DNA of 64,000 bases from Vibrio sp. 99-70-13A1 (GTDB taxonomy: Bacteria; Pseudomonadota; Gammaproteobacteria; Enterobacterales; Vibrionaceae). The position numbers and the translations under genes are program-made. Below the pieces are notes generated by a model. That model did no database searches. It was not told the origin of the DNA and saw only the letters and a program-made list of their open reading frames with translations. The stretch lies in contig NZ_VTXD01000021.1 of assembly GCF_013114625.1 (NCBI RefSeq), positions 62,001-126,000 on the forward strand. The letters are read 5' to 3'. This document shows, piece after piece, positions 13,149 through 23,281 of this stretch (position 1 is its first letter; every line of letters begins with the position of its first letter).

Positions 13149-13362
13149 CGAGGTAAGTTCTTTGAATAAGTGAGAATGGAAAGGTTATGCAGAAAAGCTA
13201 TCACAGTATCGAAAGGTAATATACCTGCAATTGATACCACACAGACTAAAGCCAATAAGTGCTGAAGAGTAAAAACCTGCACTTGGATTAGACTAAGCTC
13301 AGAAATTTAAACTCGGCACTTAAAATAAACCAAGCGCTTAAATTAAACCAGGCTATTGGATA
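13149..13362. repeat. non-coding stretch with degenerate 18-bp-period tandem array
   Basis: No gene is seen between pdxB and the fabB 3' region. Within it, 13273-13362 can be laid out as five consecutive 18-bp units: aaacctgcacttggatta, gactaagctcagaaattt, aaactcggcacttaaaat, aaaccaagcgcttaaatt, aaaccaggctattggata. The third to fifth agree best. A weaker unit may precede them. No open frame and no terminator are evident inside the array. Confidence 0.6.
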
Positions 13363-13392
13363 TAAAAATGCCCGGCTGATAAACAACCGGGC
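13363..13392 (-). terminator. Rho-independent terminator of fabB / FarS
   Basis: Minus-strand stem GCCCGG-11nt-CCGGGC followed by ATTTTTATA. It is the only strong terminator downstream of fabB and would give the small RNA its 3' end. Confidence 0.85.
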
Positions 13393-13450
13393 AAATATCC
13401 AGAACAAAAGGATCCTGTCCCGCTCTCCGTGGGACAAAGTCTGCGTCTGT
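13364..13450 (-). ncRNA. farS: probable FarS-type small RNA from the fabB 3'UTR
   Basis: Downstream of the fabB stop, read on the minus strand, a structured segment contains hairpin GTCCC-9nt-GGGAC. It ends in a Rho-independent terminator (stem GCCCGG/CCGGGC at 13370-13392, then ATTTTTATA). In V. cholerae the FarS sRNA is cut by RNase E from the fabB 3'UTR and links FadR-controlled fatty-acid synthesis to repression of fadE. Position and architecture match. The identity is inferred from location and structure, and the 5' end is a guess. A further hairpin, TAACCTTT/AAAGGTTA, lies nearer fabB (13500-13525). Confidence 0.6.
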
Positions 13451-13561
13451 TCAGTCAGCCGTTAAAAACGAGCACTGACCAGCTCTGGAAACCGTGCTTT
13501 AACCTTTCATAGAAACTAAAGGTTAAGTTATAAAACTAAAATTCAGTTATAAAGCTAAAGA

Positions 13562-14788
13562 TTAAGCTTGGTACTTTTTAATAACTAATGTTGCGTTAGT
13601 ACCACCGAAGCCAAAGCTGTTAGACATTACTGTAGTCAACTCTTGCTCACGAGCTTCAGTAACGATGTCTAAGCCTGCGCCTGCTTCGTCTAGGTTTGCA
13701 ACGTTAATGCTTGGAGCAATAAAGCCGTTATCAAGCATTAGTGTTGAGTAAATTGCTTCGTGTACACCAGCTGCACCTAGAGCGTGACCTGTCATCGCTT
13801 TAGTTGCTGAGATTGCAGGGCTGTTGCCGCCGCCATTACCTTGAGAGAAGACTTCTTGGATTGCGCCAAGTTCTTTAACGTCACCAACAGGAGTTGAAGT
13901 ACCGTGAGTGTTCACGTAGTCAACGCCATCAACGTTTTGCATTGCCATCTTCATACAACGAACCGCGCCTTCACCAGAAGGAGCAACCATGTCGTAGCCA
14001 TCTGAAGTTGCGCCGTAACCTACGATTTCACCGTAGATTTTTGCGCCACGAGCAACAGCGTGCTCAAGCTCTTCAATAACTAGCATGCCGCCGCCACCAG
14101 AGATAACAAAACCGTCACGGTCTGCATCGTAGGTACGAGAAGCCAATTCTGGAGTGTCGTTGTACTTCGTAGAAAGTGCGCCCATAGCGTCAAACATCAT
14201 AGTCAGAGACCAATCTAGTTCTTCACCGCCACCAGCGAATACTACGTCTTGCTTACCTAGTTGGATAAGCTCCATTGCGTGACCAATACAGTGTGCAGAA
14301 GTTGCACATGCAGAACTCATAGAATAGTTCACACCACGGATTTTGAAAGGAGTAGCCAAACAAGCAGAAACCGTAGAAGCCATTGTACGTGGAACCATGT
14401 ATGGACCAACACGCTTAACGCCTTTCTCTCGGATGATGTCTACAGCATTAACTTGGTTTAGAGAAGAAGCACCGCCTGAACCCGCAACGATACCCGTGCG
14501 GTCATTAGATACTTGGTCTTCAGTTAAGCCTGAATCTGCAATTGCTTGTTCCATTGAAAGATATGCGAATGCCGCTGCATCACCCATAAAGCGCATTTTT
14601 TTGCGATCGATATGGTCAGCAGGGTTCATTTTTAGGTTACCCCAAACTTGAGAGCGCAAGCCATTTTCCTTGAACTGCTCTGAAGCTGTGATACCAGATT
14701 TACCCTCTTTTAAAGATGCTAAAACTTCTTCGACGTTGTTACCGATACTTGAAACAATACCCATACCGGTGATTACGACTCGTTTCAT
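13562..14788 (-). CDS. fabB: beta-ketoacyl-ACP synthase I
   Basis: A 408-residue condensing enzyme of fatty-acid elongation, needed for unsaturated fatty acids. It starts [20 protein letters not shown]. The active-site cysteine is in [14 protein letters not shown] near residue 162, and the two catalytic histidines lie in [11 protein letters not shown] and [13 protein letters not shown]. It is divergent from mnmC. In Vibrio and E. coli fabB is activated by FadR. A FadR site was not verified here. Its 3'UTR appears to hold a small RNA. Confidence 0.97.
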   Translation of the reverse strand: MKRVVITGMGIVSSIGNNVEEVLASLKEGKSGITASEQFKENGLRSQVWGNLKMNPADHIDRKKMRFMGDAAAFAYLSMEQAIADSGLTEDQVSNDRTGIVAGSGGASSLNQVNAVDIIREKGVKRVGPYMVPRTMASTVSACLATPFKIRGVNYSMSSACATSAHCIGHAMELIQLGKQDVVFAGGGEELDWSLTMMFDAMGALSTKYNDTPELASRTYDADRDGFVISGGGGMLVIEELEHAVARGAKIYGEIVGYGATSDGYDMVAPSGEGAVRCMKMAMQNVDGVDYVNTHGTSTPVGDVKELGAIQEVFSQGNGGGNSPAISATKAMTGHALGAAGVHEAIYSTLMLDNGFIAPSINVANLDEAGAGLDIVTEAREQELTTVMSNSFGFGGTNATLVIKKYQA

Positions 14789-14916
14789 GTGACATTCCTA
14801 TAATTCAAAATTCAACTAGATGATAACTAAGAAGCATAACAAAAGTGGTCAGCTTTCCTAGAAATTCGTACAATCCCCTCCAACATATCGCTTCAAATCA
14901 CAAAATGACAGGTTTT

Positions 14917-16989
14917 ATGACTTCAATTACTAATGCAGAGCTGGAATGGAACGAAGCTGGTACCCCAGTTTCAGACCAATTTGACGACGTTTACTTCTCT
15001 AATGTAAATGGATTAGAAGAAACTCGCTATGTCTTCTTAAAACAAAACCACCTACCAGAGCGTTGGGTTGAACATCAACAGCGCCGTTTTGTGATTGCTG
15101 AAACAGGCTTTGGGACAGGCTTAAACTTCCTAGCCGTTTGGCAATGGTTCGAAGCCTTCCTTAAAGATAACCCTGAAGCTATTACCAAAGAATTACATTT
15201 CGTCAGTTTCGAAAAGTACCCACTGAATAAAGCGGATTTAATCAAGGCACATCAAGCTTGGCCTGAACTTGCGAAGTATGCTGAGCAATTACAAACTCAC
15301 TATCCAATCGCACTTCCTGAATGCCACCGAGTTGTGCTTGCTGACGGGGCAATTACGCTAGACTTATGGTTTGGCGATATTAAAGATTGTATGCCAAACG
15401 TGCCTACCCCACATGAAGGTTTAGTTGATGCTTGGTTCTTAGACGGGTTTGCACCAAGCAAGAACCCAGAAATGTGGAACCAAGACCTATTCAACGGCAT
15501 GACCAAATTGGCTAAACAAGGTTGCAGCTGCGCAACGTTCACCGCTGCTGGTTTTGTTCGCAGAGGGTTGATTGAAGCTGGCTTTGATATGAAAAAGGTC
15601 AAAGGCTTTGGTACTAAACGTGAAATGATCGCAGGCGCGCTAAAAGATAAAGTGCCTTATACCAATATAAAACCTTGGTATGCACTCTCTAAGCCTACAT
15701 CCTGTGATGACATTGCAATCATTGGCGGAGGAATTGCAAGTGCAGCTCTAGCTAAAACGCTTTCACGAAGAGGAAAAAACATTACTCTTTACTGCGAGCA
15801 TCAGCAAGCTGCGGGTAATGCCTCGGGTAATAATCAAGGAGCGATTTATCCGTTGCTAAGTGAAGCAAAAGCCAATGTTTCTCGAGTCTTTGGACCTGGG
15901 CTTTTATTTGCTCGTCAATTTATCAACCAAGCAGCGGAAAGTATTGAGTTCGACCACAACTGGTGCGGCGTGAATATTTTAATGTGGGATGAAAGCTCTA
16001 AGAAAAAGCTTAATCGTATGTTGGAAGGCAATTTTCACACAGACTTGATTCAACGTTTATCGCCAAAACAAGCGAACGATAAGATTGGCTTACCTGTTGA
16101 TAAAGAAAGTGTTTACTTCCCAATTGGTGGCTGGTTAAGCCCTCTTCAATTTACCCAAGGGCTAATCGAAAAGTTAGAAGATACAAGCCAAGTAAGCGCG
16201 CACTATCACCACCAAGTCACCCAACTTGAGTGGCTTGAAGCTGAACAACAATGGCAGCTCACAATACAAACACCCAAAGGTGAGATTCAAACAAAGCACA
16301 ACCAAGTCGTTGTCGCGAATGGACACAAGTTCACCCAATTTGAACAAACTCGTCCCGTACCTCTGACGCCAGTTAAAGGTCAAGTCAGTCATATCCCAAC
16401 TACAGAGAACCTAAGCAAACTAAAAACTGTATTGTGCTTTGATGGTTACCTAACCCCGAAAAATCCAAATAACGGTCACCACTGTATTGGCGCTAATTAC
16501 GACAAAACCAATATCGACCAAGAGTTTGACAGCGAAGTGCAGCAACACAATGGCGAACGTCTTCACGGCTCGTTACCGGATCAGTCATGGACACAAGATG
16601 TCGATACCAGCGGCAACTTAGCGCGCCAAGGTATCCGAAGCGTGAGCCGAGACCACCTACCATTCGTCGGTAATGTTGGCGATTTAGAATCCATCAAAGA
16701 GCAATATCAGAATCTGCACAACTTTAATCCGCAGCGTGATGCTATCGACGATATCGAGCCAGTTACCAGTTATCCGAACTTGTTCTGCTTTATCGGTTTG
16801 GGCTCCCGAGGCTTAAGCTCTACCCCTCTTTTAGCAGAGGTTTTAGCGTCACAAATTTGTGGGGATCCTTTACCCCTACCTGCTGATGTGCTTGAAGCCA
16901 TTCATCCAAGCCGAATGTGGGTAAGAAGATTACGTAAAGGAAAAGAACTCACCGCAGGCTGGGTTGCTGAAAAAAAAGCAAATTCTTAG
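14917..16989 (+). CDS. mnmC: bifunctional tRNA 5-methylaminomethyl-2-thiouridine modification protein MnmC
   Basis: Completes mnm5s2U34 in tRNAs. The N-terminal SAM methyltransferase domain ([14 protein letters not shown] near residue 70) acts with a C-terminal FAD oxidoreductase domain that begins at the dinucleotide motif [15 protein letters not shown] chose the ATG giving [20 protein letters not shown], which aligns with the usual N-terminus and follows ACAGGT. In-frame ATGs at 14905 and 14845 would add 4 or 24 residues. It is divergent from fabB, the same neighbourhood as in E. coli (fabB-mnmC-yfcL-epmC-aroC). Confidence 0.95.
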   Translation: MTSITNAELEWNEAGTPVSDQFDDVYFSNVNGLEETRYVFLKQNHLPERWVEHQQRRFVIAETGFGTGLNFLAVWQWFEAFLKDNPEAITKELHFVSFEKYPLNKADLIKAHQAWPELAKYAEQLQTHYPIALPECHRVVLADGAITLDLWFGDIKDCMPNVPTPHEGLVDAWFLDGFAPSKNPEMWNQDLFNGMTKLAKQGCSCATFTAAGFVRRGLIEAGFDMKKVKGFGTKREMIAGALKDKVPYTNIKPWYALSKPTSCDDIAIIGGGIASAALAKTLSRRGKNITLYCEHQQAAGNASGNNQGAIYPLLSEAKANVSRVFGPGLLFARQFINQAAESIEFDHNWCGVNILMWDESSKKKLNRMLEGNFHTDLIQRLSPKQANDKIGLPVDKESVYFPIGGWLSPLQFTQGLIEKLEDTSQVSAHYHHQVTQLEWLEAEQQWQLTIQTPKGEIQTKHNQVVVANGHKFTQFEQTRPVPLTPVKGQVSHIPTTENLSKLKTVLCFDGYLTPKNPNNGHHCIGANYDKTNIDQEFDSEVQQHNGERLHGSLPDQSWTQDVDTSGNLARQGIRSVSRDHLPFVGNVGDLESIKEQYQNLHNFNPQRDAIDDIEPVTSYPNLFCFIGLGSRGLSSTPLLAEVLASQICGDPLPLPADVLEAIHPSRMWVRRLRKGKELTAGWVAEKKANS

Positions 16990-17029
16990 GTATGTAACAG
17001 AGCAAGTTCATAGATAGGTAACCTATCAA

Positions 17030-17068
17030 AAAAAGCCTGACTCATATAATTATGGTCAGGCTCTTTTA
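17030..17068 (+). terminator. terminator after mnmC
   Basis: Stem AGCCTGAC (17034-17041) / GTCAGGCT (17055-17062) followed by CTTTTATA. An A-run precedes it, so it may also serve the convergent flavoprotein gene. Confidence 0.8.
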
Positions 17069-17134
17069 TAATCTTATTTTCTAGCTTTGAGTTAGTTAGT
17101 GACTGAATTAAAAGCTATTAGCGACCTTGCCAAT

Positions 17135-17662
17135 TTACTGAGCTAACTTAGCAACCGCATCTTTAAGCTGTGCAGCAATATCATCATTACTTACCGAGCC
17201 AGTTGAAAAGTCAAAGTTATCGTAGAAACTTGGAACAGAAAGTGATGCTTTCACATTGCCACCAAAGTAAGGAGCTGAACCAACTGCTGCGCCAAGTACT
17301 GTTTGAGCGCCACCAGGACCAGGCGAAGTTGCTATGTAAACCGCTGGTTTCTCACCAAACACTGAACGCTCAATACGGGTTGCCCAATCAAACAAATTTT
17401 TGTATGCCGCTGGGTAGTGACCGTTGTGCTCTGCAAACGAAATAACAAAAGCATCAGCTTCTGCTAAATCACGTAGGAAAGCTTGCGCGCCTTCTGCTTG
17501 ACCGATCTCTTTTTCAGTATCTTCACTGAACATTGGAACGTTGTAATCTTTGATATCTAAAACTTTAACTTCAGCACCTTCAATCAAGTTTGCTGTGTAA
17601 GTTGCCAAAGCTTTGTTGATAGAAGTAGAGCTTGTGCTTGCACCAAATGCGATAACTTTCAT
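17135..17662 (-). CDS. NADPH-dependent FMN reductase family protein
   Basis: A 175-residue flavodoxin-fold protein. It starts MKVIAFGASTSSTSINKALA, where the loop after strand 1 binds FMN phosphate. Mid-protein VISFAEHNGHYPAAYKNLFD matches the SsuE/azoreductase-like motif SxPEYNG...LKNxID. The start at 17662 is supported by an AGGATC ribosome site. The substrate is unknown: family members reduce FMN, quinones or azo compounds. It lies alone between mnmC (convergent) and yfcL. Confidence 0.85.
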   Translation of the reverse strand: MKVIAFGASTSSTSINKALATYTANLIEGAEVKVLDIKDYNVPMFSEDTEKEIGQAEGAQAFLRDLAEADAFVISFAEHNGHYPAAYKNLFDWATRIERSVFGEKPAVYIATSPGPGGAQTVLGAAVGSAPYFGGNVKASLSVPSFYDNFDFSTGSVSNDDIAAQLKDAVAKLAQ

Positions 17663-17831
17663 GATAGATCCTTGTATATTTAATCTAATTGGATGAGATT
17701 TCATATTCTCGTTAAGTGCATTTAGAATAACTGACTCAACAAATGGGACAATCAGAATAATTGTACAGACTCATTCAAAAAATTCGAATGAGTCTAAAAA
17801 TCACAAAATAGGTAAAGTGCGGAAGAAGGGG

Positions 17832-18095
17832 TTAAGCGAGGTTTTGTAATTCAACCCATAGATCATTCACGATAGTGCGATCTGCAGGTGTTAATTCTGA
17901 ACGTGCTTCATCTAGACTTTTTTCAATGCGCTCTTTTAATTCTGCAACGTTTTCAATGCCATCTTCTTCACATGTCGCAACCGAAAGAGAGATATGACCA
18001 CGCAGATAGCCACCAGCAAATAATTCGTCATCTGATGCATTGTCAATTCTTGCATCAATCAATTCCAGTAACTTTTCTTCAAACTCAATAATCAT
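17832..18095 (-). CDS. yfcL: YfcL family protein
   Basis: An 87-residue protein closely resembling E. coli YfcL (shared block DNASDDELFAGGYLRGHI). Its biochemical function is not known to me. It sits 9 bases downstream of epmC in the same direction. The epmC-yfcL-mnmC-fabB neighbourhood is kept across gamma-proteobacteria. Confidence 0.9.
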   Translation of the reverse strand: MIIEFEEKLLELIDARIDNASDDELFAGGYLRGHISLSVATCEEDGIENVAELKERIEKSLDEARSELTPADRTIVNDLWVELQNLA

Positions 18096-18104
18096 GGTCT
18101 TCTC

Positions 18105-18635
18105 TTATTTCACTATAAATTGGCTAGCACATAAGTTGGGGGTTTTGTAAAAGCTCACTAAAGCTTCTGAAAGCATTTTCACTCTTGGCGGTAAGCCACT
18201 TTCTAAAATACCCATTACTTCTTTATGTACTTTATGCATAAAAGCCAAACGATCTGGCTCAAAATCGCCGTGTAGATTGTCACAGCTTACTGTAAAAGGA
18301 AAGCCCGCACTCATTGCTAAAATCCACTCATACGCTTGTGGGCGGATTTCCACCTTTTCAAACTCAGATTGAACCGCTTCAGTTCGTCCATCTGGCTCAT
18401 ACCAATAACCAAAGTCTTCAAGTAAGCGACGCTCTGCGCCTGCAACGCACCAATGGGCAATTTCATGCAGTGCTGATGCGTAAAAGCCTCGAGCAAAGAT
18501 AATACGATGGTGAGGTACCGTATTATCGGCAGGCAAGTAAATCGGCTCGTCTTTGCCTAGCTCTAACTTAGTATTAAAACTTTCAAAGAAAGTGTTATTG
18601 AAGATAGTAATAATGTCTGAATATTGATGATTCAT
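18105..18635 (-). CDS. epmC: elongation factor P hydroxylase
   Basis: About 176 residues from the chosen ATG (MNHQYSDIITIFNNTF). Upstream in-frame codons to 18767 give an atypical hydrophobic leader and are unlikely to be translated. EpmC hydroxylates the beta-lysylated lysine of EF-P. A metal-binding HEIAHWCVAGAERR segment and YEPDGR are conserved features of this family (YfcM). It is probably co-transcribed with yfcL and divergent from the TRIC-type gene. Confidence 0.9.
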   Translation of the reverse strand: MNHQYSDIITIFNNTFFESFNTKLELGKDEPIYLPADNTVPHHRIIFARGFYASALHEIAHWCVAGAERRLLEDFGYWYEPDGRTEAVQSEFEKVEIRPQAYEWILAMSAGFPFTVSCDNLHGDFEPDRLAFMHKVHKEVMGILESGLPPRVKMLSEALVSFYKTPNLCASQFIVK

Positions 18636-18866
18636 AGTGTTCAATAAATGATGAATAACGGCTGCATTTTGCGTTTTTTTATTTATAAGGTAAAGCCTTA
18701 TAGCTCGTATTGTTATAGCGATTACTATAGCTAATCTGAAAGCCTTGTTTAAAGTACAAATATTCATTCGTCATCAACCCATTTTGCCACTAAACTCTCG
18801 CTTCATTTTTATATCCTAGAGCTTATATTTCACCAATTTATAGGCTCAACTTATAGAGTTACAACA

Positions 18867-19490
18867 ATGCTATTAAGTGTTTTATATATCATTGGCATCA
18901 CGGCTGAAGCAATGACTGGCGCACTCAGTGCCGGAAAACAAAAAATGGATTGGTTTGGCGTGATGCTGGTGGCAAGTGCGACCGCAATTGGTGGTGGTAC
19001 AGTGCGCGACATTCTGCTTGGGCACTACCCTCTTGGCTGGGTAGAAAACCCTGAATTTTTGGCGATTACTTGCGTGGCGGGTGTCATTACGACAGGTCTT
19101 GCTAAATGGGTAATTAAGTTGAAAGGGTTATTCATTCGTTTGGATGCGCTTGGTCTGATTGTGTTCAGTATTATAGGAACTAAGGTCGCTATATCTATGG
19201 GTCTGCACCCTGGAATTTGTATGGTTTCTGCATTGGTGACTGGTGTATTTGGTGGTCTGTTGCGCGATCTTATCTGCCGTCAAACGCCATTAGTTTTACA
19301 TGAAGAGTTATACGCATCTGTTGCACTTATCGCTTCAGGTTTGTACTTAGGGCTTCTTGAGCTAGGTATAAACGACGTAACCGCTACGATTGTTACACTT
19401 GTTGCTGGCTATCTACTGCGTATGGCTGCAGTTAGATTCAAATGGCGTCTGCCTTCTTTCCAACTAGACCCAGAAAGCTCTGTCCATTAG
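18867..19490 (+). CDS. trimeric intracellular cation channel family (UPF0126) membrane protein
   Basis: A 207-residue protein with seven predicted membrane segments and two inverted glycine-rich halves. Each half has a G-G-x-x-R-D element (GGGTVRDILLG near residue 44, GGLLRDLIC near 128). This is the YadS/YicG family, for which prokaryotic TRIC-type K+-permeable channels are known. The physiological role in Vibrio is unknown. It is followed by a bidirectional terminator shared with aroC. Confidence 0.88.
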   Translation: MLLSVLYIIGITAEAMTGALSAGKQKMDWFGVMLVASATAIGGGTVRDILLGHYPLGWVENPEFLAITCVAGVITTGLAKWVIKLKGLFIRLDALGLIVFSIIGTKVAISMGLHPGICMVSALVTGVFGGLLRDLICRQTPLVLHEELYASVALIASGLYLGLLELGINDVTATIVTLVAGYLLRMAAVRFKWRLPSFQLDPESSVH

Positions 19491-19517
19491 ATAGGATATT
19501 CTCAAACAAGCAGAACA

Positions 19518-19554
19518 TAAAAAGGGTTGCTTCATTACGAAGCAACCCTTTTTT
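19518..19554. terminator. bidirectional terminator between the TRIC-type gene and aroC
   Basis: A 12-bp perfect stem AAGGGTTGCTTC/GAAGCAACCCTT (19522-19550) with a 5-base loop, flanked by A and T runs that allow termination from either side. Confidence 0.9.
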
Positions 19555-19592
19555 GTCTCTCTTAATTCTGTATTGAATGAAGATAAACTGAA

Positions 19593-20678
19593 TTAGATTT
19601 TCGGTGTTTCTGTTGTCACACCAAAGTTTTGACCGCGGTGACGCAATAAGTGATCAAGCAATACAATCGCTAACATCGCTTCTGCAATCGGCACAGCACG
19701 AATACCAACACATGGATCATGGCGACCTTTAGTAATTAACTGCGTTGCTTCACCATCTTTAGTGATGGTATCACCTGGAACAGTAATGCTAGATGTTGGT
19801 TTAAGCGCAATGCTTGCCACAATATCTTGCCCAGTGGAAATACCACCTAAGATACCGCCAGCATGATTACTTGAGAAACCTTCAGGAGTCAGTGGGTCGC
19901 GATGCTCACTGCCTTTCTGGTTCACAACATCAAAACCATCACCAATCTCGACACCTTTCACCGCGTTAATGCTCATTAATGCATGAGCAATATCCGCATC
20001 TAGACGATCAAAAATAGGTTCACCTAAGCCAACAGGGACTTTGGTCGCAACCACTTGGATTTTAGCGCCGATCGAGTTGCCTTCTTTGAGAAGGTCACGG
20101 ATAAGCTGATCAAATTCAGGGACTTTATCTGCATCAGGGCAAAAGAACGCGTTGTTCTCAATCTCGTTCCAATCCACTTTCTCAATCGAGATATCACCCA
20201 TTTGAGAAAGGTAGGCTTGAATTTCAACGCCAAACTCTTGCTTCAGATATTTCTTCGCAATAGCACCAGCTGCAACACGCATTGCGGTTTCACGAGCAGA
20301 AGAGCGACCACCACCACGGTAATCACGTACACCATATTTTTGATGGTAAGTGTAATCAGCATGACCGGGGCGGAATTTATCTTTTATTTCAGAATAGTCT
20401 TTAGAGCGCTGGTCAGTATTTTCAATTAACAGACCAATAGAAGTGCCTGTTGTTTGCCCTTCAAATACACCTGATAAGAATTTTACCTCATCAGCTTCGC
20501 GACGAGCAGTGGTATAACGAGAAGTGCCTGGGCGACGACGATCCAAATCCTTCTGAAGATCCTCTTCCGTAATTTTTAATCCTGGTGGGCATCCATCTAC
20601 GATACATCCTAGTGCGATACCGTGACTTTCCCCGAACGTGGTCACGCGGAAATGTTGTCCGATACTGTTTCCTGCCAT
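19593..20678 (-). CDS. aroC: chorismate synthase
   Basis: The last step of the shikimate pathway, needing reduced FMN. The start at ATG 20678 is set by a strong AGAGGAAG ribosome site 3 bases upstream and gives [20 protein letters not shown], the canonical N-terminus, and 361 residues as in E. coli. Conserved motifs are [27 protein letters not shown] and SSAR. In many Vibrio genomes prmB is directly upstream. Here the upstream neighbour is a lipoprotein gene, so the locus is rearranged. Confidence 0.97.
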   Translation of the reverse strand: MAGNSIGQHFRVTTFGESHGIALGCIVDGCPPGLKITEEDLQKDLDRRRPGTSRYTTARREADEVKFLSGVFEGQTTGTSIGLLIENTDQRSKDYSEIKDKFRPGHADYTYHQKYGVRDYRGGGRSSARETAMRVAAGAIAKKYLKQEFGVEIQAYLSQMGDISIEKVDWNEIENNAFFCPDADKVPEFDQLIRDLLKEGNSIGAKIQVVATKVPVGLGEPIFDRLDADIAHALMSINAVKGVEIGDGFDVVNQKGSEHRDPLTPEGFSSNHAGGILGGISTGQDIVASIALKPTSSITVPGDTITKDGEATQLITKGRHDPCVGIRAVPIAEAMLAIVLLDHLLRHRGQNFGVTTETPKI

Positions 20679-20830
20679 TACTTCCTCTAAATTAGCCATT
20701 ATTCAAGAAATGGATAGAATCCTTCTATTTAACAGCTTTACTTGTCTATTCTTCGTAGATTCATAGTGGCTTTAATAGCAAATGATGTAAACCCCAAAAA
20801 ATACACAATTGACAGTTTATCGCCAAAATA

Positions 20831-20860
20831 AAAAAGGAAGCCCTTAGTTAGGCTTCCTTT
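20831..20860 (-). terminator. terminator after the lipoprotein gene
   Basis: Minus-strand stem GGAAGCC/GGCTTCC with a TAACTAAG loop, followed by TTTTTTATTTT. It ends the kinase-sigma-lipoprotein gene set. Confidence 0.85.
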
Positions 20861-20898
20861 CAATCTATAATCTACATATCAAGAATGATAAAAGTGAA

Positions 20899-23121
20899 TT
20901 AGTAATTTTCACCTTTCCATGTCATGTTGAACTTAATTTCTTCTAGATATTCAAGCTCTGCAAACTTCATTTCACCCACAAAGCTGTAAACCTCACCAGC
21001 AAGCAACTCTTCATCAATATCGAAGTCAATACCGACGAAGTTCACACCATTCTCTTGATTATCATAGCACTCAAAGTTACCACCCCAACTGCCGCCTGAG
21101 TATGATTGGAACGCCTTACCGTGAGCATCATAGCCACTGATGTAAAACTGTTCATAGAACTCTCTTAAGTCAGCACACGTAATGTCATGCCCTGGGATAT
21201 CAAAAAAGATATTCGCATCATACTGACCTTGGTCACCAGATTCAGGTAGCCCCATAGACATAGAAACATACCCCAATTCGTACTGGCCATCCGCAGCACC
21301 TGGTAAATACATAGGGAAATCATTGTCTCCATCGTGAGTGTCAGACTCAAGGTTAATACGCGCTTCTGCAAGTAACTTATTGCTATACCAAGCTAACCTT
21401 TGGTGTTCATCTTCTTCCTCATCAACAAAAGACATCAGCACCATTTTAGTACCTGTGCCCATTGCATCGGCATCTTCCACAATTTTCAAATGCAGAGTTT
21501 CAGACATGACGCCATCTTCTTCATCTTCCCAATTCATGGTTAACTCAATGATGTCACCTTTAACCACATAAGCACTCTCACTTTCTACAGTATCCGCTTC
21601 ACTACAAGATTGGAGGTTATCTAGACTGCGTTGATTAAAGTAAACCTTGCCATCGCTCAAACGTAGAGATTCACACCATACTCGTGTCGCTTCATTAACA
21701 CCGCTGTCGGTACCATCATCTGAACCCCACTCAAGGAAATGCCAAGTTTGGTTTTCTAACGGGTGACCATCTACTGGTGGAGTGTAAGACTCATCGATAA
21801 GTGGGAAGCTTAAGGTGGTTGCAACCGATTCAAGATCATTACCGTCATTTGCAATAACCGTTAATGTTTCATCACCGGCTGCGGCAGCTCTTGGTACTGC
21901 GCCACTGAATGTCACCTTACCTTCAGGGTTTACAGATGCATAAAAGCCTGTGCGAGTCGCTGTTGAAAGTGTCGTTTCAACTTCATAGCTCAGAACATCG
22001 TCATCAGCATCTGTGAACAATGCACTCACATCTAAACTTTGGCTAAGCGTTTCACCTTCAGTTATCGCCCAACTATTCATTTCCGCTTGAAGTGCAGCTT
22101 TAACAGCTTCATCTACAACGGGTAATTCATTATCGCCTTCCACTAACACTTTCATTTCTAATGGGTATGAACGTGCATCATGAGAATCGGTTGCGAAAAT
22201 ATGGTAAACGTACTCACCTTCAGTTCCAAACTCTCCACTGATAACCCCAGAATGACTATCAATCGAAAGATTATTATTACCTTCGTCACCGATGTAACTT
22301 AGGCTGAATGTCACTACATCGCCTTCTGCATCTTCAAACTTATCAGAAACATCAATCGGTACCCAAGTGTCTTCTGGCTCAAGCTCAATTAGATCGATAG
22401 AGCCTATAACTTTAGGTCGGGTGTTTGGGGTAACAATGATGTCACCGCCATTGCTTGGAATATCAACAATCGGAGAATAGTCATCTAGAGTTTGGTTATC
22501 GTCTTCAATAATCTCTTGCGTAGCTTCTGCTAATGCAGCAGCAAGCTTCAATTTATTCTCAACAGACTCCCCATAGTGATCAACCAATACCTCACCAATC
22601 AAATTCAATGCTTCTGCTTGCTCAGTTGGATCAGCAATGTAATCACCAAAAATTAAGCTCTCAGATACATCTAAGCCCGAATCTCCAGTTAATGAAGAAA
22701 CAATCAAAGCTTCCGCTTCTGTTACCGTTAACGTGCTATCGTCAGCCATTGCCATCATAACGAGATTCGTCATTGGGTTAACAATAGAGCCAGAGCCCAC
22801 ATTTGCTAACATGAAATCCTGCTGAACAAGACCACGGTTACTGTCAATTGTTTGCCCAGCAACAGCATCAATACAAACCACCGCCCCTTGATGCGCGACA
22901 GGAATATTTACTTTGCCATCAATATCAGTTTGGCTGCTGTCTCCCGTTAGCTTCGTATCGCACATACCATCTTGTGTCGTATCAACAGAAACATTTGCCT
23001 TAATTAAATAACCATCAATGGCTGTGACGGAAAATGTACTCGCACCACCAGAGCTACTATCAGAGCCACAGCCCGCAAGAACCATTGCAATTGACGTTGC
23101 CAGTAAACCTTTCTTTTTCAT
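20899..23121 (-). CDS. large lipoprotein with cadherin/Ig-like domains, function unknown
   Basis: A 740-residue predicted lipoprotein. The signal peptide ends in the lipobox LAGC, with Cys18 followed by GSDSSSGG, so surface or outer-membrane location is likely. About residues 30-230 resemble a carboxypeptidase-like/beta domain followed by a helical segment. Around residues 235-430 two Ig/cadherin-like repeats are visible, each with D-x-D/F-x-D and GxxGEY/GEGxxT-type strands (VSDKFEDAEGDVVTFSLSYI, SALFTDADDDVLSYEVETTL). The C-terminal 300 residues are Asp/Glu-rich and unrecognised. It lies 160 bases downstream of the ECF sigma gene in the same direction and may be its target or co-operonic. 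No catalytic motif is seen. Confidence 0.75.
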   Translation of the reverse strand: MKKKGLLATSIAMVLAGCGSDSSSGGASTFSVTAIDGYLIKANVSVDTTQDGMCDTKLTGDSSQTDIDGKVNIPVAHQGAVVCIDAVAGQTIDSNRGLVQQDFMLANVGSGSIVNPMTNLVMMAMADDSTLTVTEAEALIVSSLTGDSGLDVSESLIFGDYIADPTEQAEALNLIGEVLVDHYGESVENKLKLAAALAEATQEIIEDDNQTLDDYSPIVDIPSNGGDIIVTPNTRPKVIGSIDLIELEPEDTWVPIDVSDKFEDAEGDVVTFSLSYIGDEGNNNLSIDSHSGVISGEFGTEGEYVYHIFATDSHDARSYPLEMKVLVEGDNELPVVDEAVKAALQAEMNSWAITEGETLSQSLDVSALFTDADDDVLSYEVETTLSTATRTGFYASVNPEGKVTFSGAVPRAAAAGDETLTVIANDGNDLESVATTLSFPLIDESYTPPVDGHPLENQTWHFLEWGSDDGTDSGVNEATRVWCESLRLSDGKVYFNQRSLDNLQSCSEADTVESESAYVVKGDIIELTMNWEDEEDGVMSETLHLKIVEDADAMGTGTKMVLMSFVDEEEDEHQRLAWYSNKLLAEARINLESDTHDGDNDFPMYLPGAADGQYELGYVSMSMGLPESGDQGQYDANIFFDIPGHDITCADLREFYEQFYISGYDAHGKAFQSYSGGSWGGNFECYDNQENGVNFVGIDFDIDEELLAGEVYSFVGEMKFAELEYLEEIKFNMTWKGENY

Positions 23122-23281
23122 TGTTATTTCCTGTTAAGCCGATTTAACTTATGAATAAAGCTTTTTATGAAGCCTTATTTCGTTTCGCCATATTTTTAAG
23201 GAATTGGGCTGTTCGAAACAAGACACAGGGAATCTGAAAAAAAACGTAATTTATTTTACTAATTTATGAAAAACGAGAGGT

